From assembly GCA_905195005.1 (NCBI GenBank), contig CAJJUC010000032.1, positions 1 through 16,518 of the forward strand: a stretch of DNA of 16,518 nt. The letters are read 5' to 3'. This document shows positions 1 through 6,747 of the stretch, in pieces. Within the stretch, counting starts at the first letter, position 1. The number at the start of each line of letters is the position of its first letter. Below the pieces are notes generated by a model. That model was given only the letters and a program-made list of their open reading frames with translations, was not told the origin of the DNA and made no database searches. Source of the DNA: an uncultured Eubacteriales bacterium. Its GTDB lineage: Bacteria; Bacillota; Clostridia; UMGS1883. A program made the translations under genes and the position numbers.

Positions 1-483
1 ATCATTCCGAAAAAAGGCGATGTGATTAAGGTTGGTCTTAACTCGGAAAACGAAACCGAGCTTATCGAGATTTATTTTGATTACGAAACAAGAAAGGGCG
101 GCGCAATTGATTTTGATTCACCCTACTTTGCAAACTTCGGAACAAACAACCCCCAGGCGCCCCACGATGTTTTGGAGGATTTCAAGGCTTCAACGGATTA
201 TGCAAACGTCAGAAGAATCCTTTACGGACACGCGGTTGACATTGAGGGCGATGTGCTTACCTTCGGCGATGACGTCAAGGGCTCCGAAAATAGGGCGGAA
301 GCATTTGTCATTCCGTCAAACGCAGCCGTAATTGTATATGATGAGGATACGGACGAATTCAGGTACGGTTCTGTCGGAGATATCAAGCCAAGCGCCGCTT
401 ACGGTGCGGATTGCTCCGAGGTTGTTGTATCAACAAGGTACGGACAGGTTGTAATCCTTTATGTGATGAATAATCGGAAATAA
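1..483 (+). CDS. C-terminal part of a large secreted/surface protein (partial)
   Basis: The reading frame is open from the first base of the window, so this is the last 160 codons of a longer gene; the GTG at 22 is not a convincing start. The visible part is all beta-type. It carries motif blocks I know from C-terminal domains of clostridial SLH and polysaccharide-binding surface proteins: RILYGHAVDIEGDVLTFG, then VIVYDEDTDEFRYGSVGDI, then VVVSTRYGQVVILYVM. In that family these blocks form a terminal beta-barrel-like module with no known catalysis. The gene ends 32 bases before the SLH gene that follows and is probably in the same operon. No active-site residues, SLH repeats or membrane anchor lie in the visible part. 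The assignment to a surface protein is inference from motif style and from the neighbours. Confidence 0.7.
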   Translation: MIPKKGDVIKVGLNSENETELIEIYFDYETRKGGAIDFDSPYFANFGTNNPQAPHDVLEDFKASTDYANVRRILYGHAVDIEGDVLTFGDDVKGSENRAEAFVIPSNAAVIVYDEDTDEFRYGSVGDIKPSAAYGADCSEVVVSTRYGQVVILYVMNNRK

Positions 484-515
484 ATGCTGTTTTGATTATG
501 AAAGGATGGTTATAT

Positions 516-1436
516 ATGAAAAAAATAATGCTTGCAGCGCTTGCGGCGGTCTGTGTTTCAACCTCGGCAAGCGCATATACGGGCGTATCGGATTGGGCAA
601 AAGCGGAGGTTGACAAGGCGGAGAAGTACGCACTTATCCCTGCATCTCTTGCAGATGCCGAATTATCAAAGCCTATAACAAGAAGTGAATTTGCAGGTCT
701 CAGCGTGAAGCTTTACGAGGCGTTTTCAGGCAGAAGCATTGAGCCTCCGAAAGAAAACCCTTTTAACGACACTGCCGACAGCGAGGTTTTAAAAGCATAT
801 GCCGCAGGGATAACCACCGGAACATCGGACACAGCCTTTGACCCCGATTCGCTTTTATCGAGAGAACAGGCGGCGACAATGCTTGCAAGGGCATATTCCA
901 AAAGTATGAATCAAGAAATTAAGCCGTCGGAAAAAGCAAAAGCCTTTTCCGATGACGCGGAAATTTCGGACTGGGCAAAGGAAAGCGTTTACTTTATGGC
1001 GGAAAACGGTATTATAAACGGAGTTGGGGATAACTGCTTTGCGCCGAGGAACGTAACGGCGGAGCAGGAGACAGATCGGTATGCAAACTCAACCCGTGAG
1101 CAGTCGGTTGCAATTTCCGTGAGAATGTTTGAAAAATTCAAATCCGCAGCGGAAAAGCAGGATTTGCTGAAGCTTATTCCGGCATATAATTTCGGCACGG
1201 TTGTCAGCACCATTTCAAACGAGCACGATGCTGCTGTGACGCTGGAGAACGTAACCGCCGAAAACTATTCGGCGTATATCAAAGATGCTGAGCGGTTTTT
1301 CCCCGAGGTGACCTATGAGCTTCCCCTTACGGGAACGAGCGGAATTTTCGCATGCACCGATGGGGAGTATAAGCTCATAATTACTTACAACGGTACTCAG
1401 CTGCTCATATCCATTGCCGAGGACACGGGCGTGTGA
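516..1436 (+). CDS. SLH-domain cell-wall-anchored protein, 306 aa
   Basis: I chose the ATG at 516 because AAAGGA at 501-506 sits at good spacing and the protein then begins with a clean signal peptide, MKKIMLAALAAVCVSTSASA. Upstream in-frame starts (492 TTG, 498 ATG) lack a site. Three SLH repeats follow: about residues 21-72 (SDWAKAEVDKA ... ITRSEFAGL), 81-128 (AYAAGITTGTSDTAFDPDS, LSREQAATML) and 142-206 (DWAKESVYFMAENGI, then FAPRNVTAEQETDRYANSTR). The third carries the small TAEQETDRYANSTREQ expansion common in clostridial SLH proteins. SLH triplets bind pyruvylated secondary wall polymer, so the protein should sit at the cell surface. The last ~90 residues form an unrecognised small domain with no enzyme motif. 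It lies between the upstream surface protein and the LamG-like gene, 34 bases before the latter, and may serve as a wall anchor or scaffold for this locus. Confidence 0.9.
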   Translation: MKKIMLAALAAVCVSTSASAYTGVSDWAKAEVDKAEKYALIPASLADAELSKPITRSEFAGLSVKLYEAFSGRSIEPPKENPFNDTADSEVLKAYAAGITTGTSDTAFDPDSLLSREQAATMLARAYSKSMNQEIKPSEKAKAFSDDAEISDWAKESVYFMAENGIINGVGDNCFAPRNVTAEQETDRYANSTREQSVAISVRMFEKFKSAAEKQDLLKLIPAYNFGTVVSTISNEHDAAVTLENVTAENYSAYIKDAERFFPEVTYELPLTGTSGIFACTDGEYKLIITYNGTQLLISIAEDTGV

Positions 1437-1470
1437 TTCAAATGTCAATAAATATCGGGGAGGATAAGGA

Positions 1471-4074
1471 ATGAAAAGCAAAGCAATTTCTTTACTGCTG
1501 ATTGCATGCCTGCTGCTTTCTGCAATGAATGTGTCGGCAGTGTTCAGTGATGATGAACAGATTCCGGAGGTCGGCGTTCTGATTGATTACGACATGGAGG
1601 GCTGGAGTAATCCATCGGACATGATTTTCTCGCGCGGGAAGGGCGGAAAACTTTATTCCGTCGGCGGAGAGTTCGGAAGCTCGGACGGAAATCAGTATTG
1701 GCAACCGGCTGTGGAATACAACGAGTTGAAATATGCCCTGAGAGATATAAGCAACAAAGCGAATACCGAGGTTATTGACACGGGCAAGCTTAAATTTGAA
1801 TATGATGTGCGCGTTCCTAAGGGTGAGGACATGGCTGATAACGAGAGCAGCATATTGTACTTACAGTTTATGAATTATTCCGGCTATCACGAGGGAAAGA
1901 ACAACGGCAGAGCGTATATGCACAGCATTTCGTATCAGAACGACTGCCCGAAGCTCATTCTCGGCGTGAATAACGTTGGCTGGGCAGCACCGCAGCCTTC
2001 TCCCGACGGAAGCAATGTTGTTGATTTGAATTTTGACGAATGGTATACTGTTACAACAATTATCGATTATGATTTGCGCGAAGTAAACTACTATTTGAAC
2101 GGAAGCCTTGTCAATCATTATGCAGGCGATGCAAAAAATGTTAAAACGCAGTTTGCTTTCTACTGCGGAGGATTCACACAGGGCGGCACAACAAAGAACG
2201 CTGCCAATATAGATAATCTTCTGATTGAACGCCTCGGAGACGGAGTTCTGGCAGGAAGCATCAGCGGGGTGGGAAATAATACCGTGAGTATAAGCTTCTC
2301 CTCAACGATTGACGCAGGAATCAAGCTTAACCCCGAGGATTACTCGCTTAATATCCTCGGAGAGGGCAGCTCGGTTAAAGCGACCGATGCTGCTTTCTCG
2401 GACGGGATTCTGAAGCTGACATTTGTCGATGATTTTTACCCGAACACAAACTATGTTCTGACCCTTAATGCGTCATTGTACGAAACGGGGAATCCCGGGA
2501 AAGCGCTGAAATACGGCAAAAAGCTGCTGTTTCTGACAGCGGCAAGCCCGGTTAATGTGATTGTCACACAGCAGAATTTTGACAGCATTGATTTCCCGAA
2601 GGAATCAACAAGCGCACAATTTAAGGACTTTTACTATGAAGGCAGAAAGGCAGTGGACGGAGTAATCGACACGGAAAACGATTTCATTGCACAGCCCGAA
2701 AAAACATGGGATTACACGGATGCGGCTGAAAAGGCGGATTCTTCCGATAAAATGCTGCGGTTTAATTTCGACGATAATTATCCGTCGGAGGAAGGAAATG
2801 TGAAAACGTATCACAAAGGTCTTGTTTTCCCGTTCGGAGAAGGTCAGTTTGTGAAAAGCGGCATTCTGACATATGAATTTGACCTTGAAGTGCCTTTCGC
2901 AGACGGCGTGAACGAGGAGCAGCTTGATATCGGCTTCGGACTTCATGACAGCGAAAAAGAGGAAACAAAATTTGATTATAACAAAACCTTTGCAAATGCA
3001 ACAATGTTTGCCGGAATCGGCTATTATGAAGGCGCTGTTAAAGCGCTGAGCTATGGTATCAGCTCGAGGGGAAACCGCTTTGCAACGCGATATCAGCGTT
3101 CGGGCAAGGAGTCCTTTGACAGCACGGTGAGAGGAAGAAGCGCGGCATGGTGGAAAGATGACGCAATGCTTGCGGAGGTGACTCCGAACAGTACAAACAA
3201 ATATAAAATCGCGGTTGACATTGATAATAAAACATACAGCATTTACTTTAACGGCGAGCTGAAGGCAACGCTGAATTTCATTCCCGGCGGCGGAGAAAAA
3301 TTCAGCTATGACGCAGTTGTGTTCGCATTTGTCGGAAACAAGACCGAAAGTGCAGCGCCGAGCTATGTTTATATCGATAACCTGAAGGTTACGCACACGG
3401 TTCTGGCATCGAATGCCGCATCGGGAATAAGCTTTGAAAAGTATGACGGAACGGTGTACGAATACGGCGATTTACTGCCTGCCGGAACGAAGAAAATCAA
3501 GCTCGATTTTAAAAATGAAATCGATGAAAGCTCTGTTGACGGCAATATTGAAATTGACGGCGCAGGCGAGGATTATACCGCGACCGTGTCGGGAAAAAGC
3601 ATTGAGCTTGATTTTGATAACTGCCTTGCGGCAAACACCGAGTATCGTGTAACCGTTAAATCTGGCTTGACAGACACCGGCGGAACGGTTCTCGGAAGAG
3701 ATATTACATTTACTGCTTCGACAGATGACGGCGAGGTTATTTACAATAACCCTGTTATACTGGTGAACGGCAGCAGCGCGGCATCGGCTTCCGCAATCGC
3801 ACCCGGCGACACAATCACGGTTGAAGCGGAGGTTATTAACACCACAAAGAATAAAAAAGGCGCGTATGCAGTTCTTTATGCCTATAAGGATTCCGCGCTT
3901 GTCGGCGCAGCGTTTACAAGGCATTATGCGGATTCGTCATCACCTTATCACGAGATTATCGAGATCAGGCATACTGCCGATTCAGGCTTTGTCGGCGCGG
4001 ACAGGATAAAGGCGTTTGTTTTTGATAATGCTTCGGATTTGATGCCGCTCACGGATGCAACCGTGATTGATTAA
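1471..4074 (+). CDS. Secreted multidomain LamG-like / Ig-like protein, 867 aa
   Basis: The ATG at 1471 follows GGGGAGG at 1457-1463. A signal peptide covers about residues 1-23. The order of domains is: LamG/concanavalin-A-like jelly roll, about 30-255 (blocks WYTVTTIIDYDLREVNYYLN and NIDNLLIERL are typical); Big_5-type Ig-like, about 262-360; a second, larger jelly roll, about 364-640 (YKIAVDIDNKTYSIYFNGEL, YVYIDNLKV); a second Ig-like domain, about 645-752; and a C-terminal beta domain, about 757-867, ending RIKAFVFDNASDLMPL. No catalytic domain is visible. LamG-like folds in such proteins usually bind glycans, though some belong to lyases or hydrolases. It is a clear paralogue of the next gene, with the same domain order and the shared DFIAQPE and ANATxFAG motifs. 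It has no SLH repeats, so it is either released or held by a partner. Substrate unknown. Confidence 0.85.
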   Translation: MKSKAISLLLIACLLLSAMNVSAVFSDDEQIPEVGVLIDYDMEGWSNPSDMIFSRGKGGKLYSVGGEFGSSDGNQYWQPAVEYNELKYALRDISNKANTEVIDTGKLKFEYDVRVPKGEDMADNESSILYLQFMNYSGYHEGKNNGRAYMHSISYQNDCPKLILGVNNVGWAAPQPSPDGSNVVDLNFDEWYTVTTIIDYDLREVNYYLNGSLVNHYAGDAKNVKTQFAFYCGGFTQGGTTKNAANIDNLLIERLGDGVLAGSISGVGNNTVSISFSSTIDAGIKLNPEDYSLNILGEGSSVKATDAAFSDGILKLTFVDDFYPNTNYVLTLNASLYETGNPGKALKYGKKLLFLTAASPVNVIVTQQNFDSIDFPKESTSAQFKDFYYEGRKAVDGVIDTENDFIAQPEKTWDYTDAAEKADSSDKMLRFNFDDNYPSEEGNVKTYHKGLVFPFGEGQFVKSGILTYEFDLEVPFADGVNEEQLDIGFGLHDSEKEETKFDYNKTFANATMFAGIGYYEGAVKALSYGISSRGNRFATRYQRSGKESFDSTVRGRSAAWWKDDAMLAEVTPNSTNKYKIAVDIDNKTYSIYFNGELKATLNFIPGGGEKFSYDAVVFAFVGNKTESAAPSYVYIDNLKVTHTVLASNAASGISFEKYDGTVYEYGDLLPAGTKKIKLDFKNEIDESSVDGNIEIDGAGEDYTATVSGKSIELDFDNCLAANTEYRVTVKSGLTDTGGTVLGRDITFTASTDDGEVIYNNPVILVNGSSAASASAIAPGDTITVEAEVINTTKNKKGAYAVLYAYKDSALVGAAFTRHYADSSSPYHEIIEIRHTADSGFVGADRIKAFVFDNASDLMPLTDATVID

Positions 4075-4095
4075 AAAAAGCGTAAACCGTATTAT
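4067..4095 (+). promoter_or_regulatory. Possible internal sigma-A-type promoter before the second LamG-like gene
   Basis: TTGATT at 4067-4072 and TATTAT at 4090-4095 are separated by exactly 17 bases and match the -35 (4/6) and -10 (5/6) consensus. They overlap the stop codon of the upstream gene and lie about 60 bases before the next ATG. By itself this is weak evidence. It would allow the second half of the locus to be transcribed independently. Confidence 0.3.
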
Positions 4096-4100
4096 AAGGA

Positions 4101-4116
4101 GCGGTGCAAAAACCGC
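4101..4116 (+). promoter_or_regulatory. Short hairpin in the leader of the second LamG-like gene
   Basis: GCGGT and ACCGC pair across a six-base loop. The hairpin is followed by an A+T-rich, A-dominated stretch rather than a T run. It is too weak for a confident terminator. It may only help mRNA stability or mark partial attenuation between the two paralogous genes. Confidence 0.2.
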
Positions 4117-4154
4117 GATTTATAAATAAATAATAAAAACGGGAGGAATCGAAA

Positions 4155-6680
4155 ATGAATCGAAAAATCGTTTCACTATTTTTGGCGCTGCTGATGCTCT
4201 TATCTGTTATACCGGCATCGGCAGCTGTAACGGGTTCAAATGACTGCATGAGATCGGGTATTATTTACAGCGAGGATTTCAGCGGTTATGACGGCATGAC
4301 AAGTGCTCAGATAAACGCACTGACGGGCTGGACAGATTCCTGGGGCTGGTCAATAACGGATGACGCGTGGACGCCGGGAACTGGCGGTGCTTCGGCATTG
4401 ATAGACATTGACCCGGATAACACGCTTGTAAATGGCAATATTGACAGCGGTCTGATAATGTTTTCGTTTGACACAAAAATCGGCAGCCGTCCGGAGGGGG
4501 AGACCGATGATGTTATAGCATTTGTGAGCCATTCGAACGGCGGAACGGACGCAAACGGAAACATTGCAATGAACGGCTGCTTTGCGTCTGTCTGTGTGCA
4601 GGGCGGTCAGCCGCTGGTTGCCTTCAATCCGCAGAGCGCGACATATGCTTTTACGGACGGCAGAATTAATTACAAGTACATTTCCGCAGACACATGGACG
4701 AATATAAAGGTATTTATCGATTATGACAAAAAGGCTGCGGATTATTATGTAAACGGTGAAAGGGTGTGTACATATGCAGGGCTCGGCATCGGCGGACCTG
4801 ACGAATTTCACGGGTTGTTCGATTTTTCAATGCTTGAGCTGAAGGACTGGGGCAAAACCACCGGGGCGCAGTTTGACAATCTTTGCGTTGCAAGGCTTAA
4901 TAACGATAAAATCACCGCGAAAATCAATGACATCGGAACAAACAGCGTGAGCATCGGATTTAACACGGTGATTGAGGATAACGGCACATTTATTCCCGAA
5001 AACTTCAGGCTCAGAAATCTTGCCGACGGCACTGTCAAAGCTGCCCGGACGGTTACCGTGAAGGCGGGCGGAGTTGACATTGATTTCGGTGACGCTTTTG
5101 CAGCGGACAGCGATTTTGAAATAATTATAAAAGCAGCTGTTGAGGAAAAATTCACCGGCTTGAAAATGAGCAGCACAAACCTGTTTTTCTCGACAAAGAA
5201 AAAGCAGATTTCGCTTCTTAATCAGGATTTCAGCATCAGCGAAATTGACACTGCTGCCGATGCGCCGTTCTATTACGTGGGCAAAAAGGACGGCGACAGC
5301 TCGGGCGACTTTATTGCTCAGCCCGAACGGAACAAAACGCTTATGAGCAAGGCGGACAAGGATGGCGGCGGAAAGCTTGATATACTGCAGATTGTTCATG
5401 CCGATATGTATCCCGGAACAACACACTGGAAAAACATTGTGTTTCCGTTTGAAAACGGACTGTCGGCGAGCAGCGGCAAGCTGACATTTGAGTTTGACAT
5501 GGCATTTGCCGGCTATCCTTATATGGATCGATGGGATATAAGCTTTGGTTTGCACGATAAAAACAATGAAGTAACGGAGTTTGAACAAAATACGAACCAG
5601 GCAAATGCAACAATTTTTGCAGGCGCTGCCTATAACGGAAACGGAGCAGGCAACAAGGCGCTCAGCTACGGACTGAAGAACGCGCAGGGAAAAATTGCAA
5701 CAAGGTATTATGCAAAGGACACATGGAAAACAAGTCCCGGGGACGGCATTATAGACTTGACAAACGATTATGAGGTAAACTCGGACTGGAGGTCTGAATA
5801 CTGCCTTATTTATAATATGCAGGCAGCGGCAAACGGCGGAAATGCCGCCATGCAAGCCGCAATGCATCATTACAAGGTAGCTGTTGATATTGATAACAAC
5901 AGCTTTGAGGTTTGGTTTGACGGCGTGCTGAAGAAAACCGTAAATTATATACCGGGCAATAAAACGGGCGGCGATTACGATGCGCTTGTGTTTGCGCTGG
6001 TCGGTGAAACTCAGGGCTGCAATCCCAAGGGAGATATGACCGTATATCCCGGAGTTGCGCAGTTTGACAATATCGCTGTTAAGCAGGAACTTTCCGAGCC
6101 CTCCGTAAAAAGTGCGGAATTTGTCACGGCGGGCGGAAAAACATTTCCTTACGGAAGCGAAGCTCCGTATAATGCGGCGGCAATGAAAATCAAAATGGCA
6201 GACAGTGTCTCGGAAGCATCGTCAACGGCAGGTGAGGTAAGCATAGAAGGAAAGAACATAACGGTTACGTTCAATTCACTTGACATCGGCAAGGAATACG
6301 CTGTGACAATTGATGGAAAAACGCTTATGTTTAAGGCTGTTGCTCCCGATTACACCGTTGCGGGCGGAAAGCTGACAATAAACGGTGTGACAGTTGACGC
6401 GGATAATTTCTTTGTTATGGAGGACGATGAAATTGTGCTTGAAGCAGCAATTTCCATGGACTTCCCGGTAAAAGCAAAGCTTATCATCGCAATGTATGAC
6501 AAAAACGGCGCGCTTGTAAGCATTTATTCCGACACTGTTACGGCATCGGCTTCCAAATGGAGGCTGGCATACACTGCGACTGCCGACGACGAGGACGCGG
6601 CAAGCATGAAAGGCCTTATACTTGACAGCTCGAACAATTTAACCCCGCTTGCTTCCGCAAACATTTTACCGACAGAATGA
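4155..6680 (+). CDS. Secreted multidomain LamG-like / Ig-like protein, 841 aa, paralogue of the preceding gene
   Basis: The ATG at 4155 is preceded by GGGAGG at 4141-4146. The signal peptide is MNRKIVSLFLALLMLLSVIPASA. Domain order repeats that of the upstream gene: jelly roll at about 30-245 (WTNIKVFIDYDKKAADYYVN, QFDNLCVARL); Ig-like at about 248-350; a second jelly roll at about 352-640 (WDISFGLHD, YKVAVDIDNNSFEVWFDGVL, QFDNIAVKQ); a shorter Ig-like domain at about 650-730; and a C-terminal domain at about 733-841, ending MKGLILDSSNNLTPL. The two proteins share motifs but are well diverged, so the duplication is not recent. I see no catalytic residues I can assign. Binding of a branched glycan or presentation of substrate to the GH39-like enzyme is the simplest idea, but that is inference. 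An unrecognised lyase or hydrolase of jelly-roll fold is possible. Confidence 0.85.
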   Translation: MNRKIVSLFLALLMLLSVIPASAAVTGSNDCMRSGIIYSEDFSGYDGMTSAQINALTGWTDSWGWSITDDAWTPGTGGASALIDIDPDNTLVNGNIDSGLIMFSFDTKIGSRPEGETDDVIAFVSHSNGGTDANGNIAMNGCFASVCVQGGQPLVAFNPQSATYAFTDGRINYKYISADTWTNIKVFIDYDKKAADYYVNGERVCTYAGLGIGGPDEFHGLFDFSMLELKDWGKTTGAQFDNLCVARLNNDKITAKINDIGTNSVSIGFNTVIEDNGTFIPENFRLRNLADGTVKAARTVTVKAGGVDIDFGDAFAADSDFEIIIKAAVEEKFTGLKMSSTNLFFSTKKKQISLLNQDFSISEIDTAADAPFYYVGKKDGDSSGDFIAQPERNKTLMSKADKDGGGKLDILQIVHADMYPGTTHWKNIVFPFENGLSASSGKLTFEFDMAFAGYPYMDRWDISFGLHDKNNEVTEFEQNTNQANATIFAGAAYNGNGAGNKALSYGLKNAQGKIATRYYAKDTWKTSPGDGIIDLTNDYEVNSDWRSEYCLIYNMQAAANGGNAAMQAAMHHYKVAVDIDNNSFEVWFDGVLKKTVNYIPGNKTGGDYDALVFALVGETQGCNPKGDMTVYPGVAQFDNIAVKQELSEPSVKSAEFVTAGGKTFPYGSEAPYNAAAMKIKMADSVSEASSTAGEVSIEGKNITVTFNSLDIGKEYAVTIDGKTLMFKAVAPDYTVAGGKLTINGVTVDADNFFVMEDDEIVLEAAISMDFPVKAKLIIAMYDKNGALVSIYSDTVTASASKWRLAYTATADDEDAASMKGLILDSSNNLTPLASANILPTE

Positions 6681-6689
6681 TCAAAAGGA

Positions 6690-6727
6690 ATGAGGGAGAG
6701 TGTAAACGGTTTTGCAGTCTCCCTCAT
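6690..6727 (+). other. Long stem-loop between the LamG-like gene and the GH39-like gene
   Basis: ATGAGGGAGA (6690-6699) pairs perfectly with TCTCCCTCAT (6718-6727). After one G/G mismatch the stem continues as TGTAAA with TTTGCA (one G/T pair) around a CGGT loop. The stem ends 20 bases before the GH39-like ATG. There is no T run on the plus side (CAACTAAAAC follows); on the minus side CCTTTTG follows. Likely roles are a processing or stability element, or an attenuator in a polycistronic mRNA. Function is inferred from structure only. Confidence 0.55.
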
Positions 6728-6747
6728 CAACTAAAACGAGGAACAAT

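Noticed and set aside
2605..3396. Long minus-strand ORF of 263 codons inside the first LamG-like gene
   Set aside because: It is antisense to a clearly coding frame with consistent domains, and has no ribosome site or recognisable motif.
4827..5870. Minus-strand ORF of 347 codons inside the second LamG-like gene
   Set aside because: Cysteine- and isoleucine-rich shadow of a real gene, with no domain pattern.
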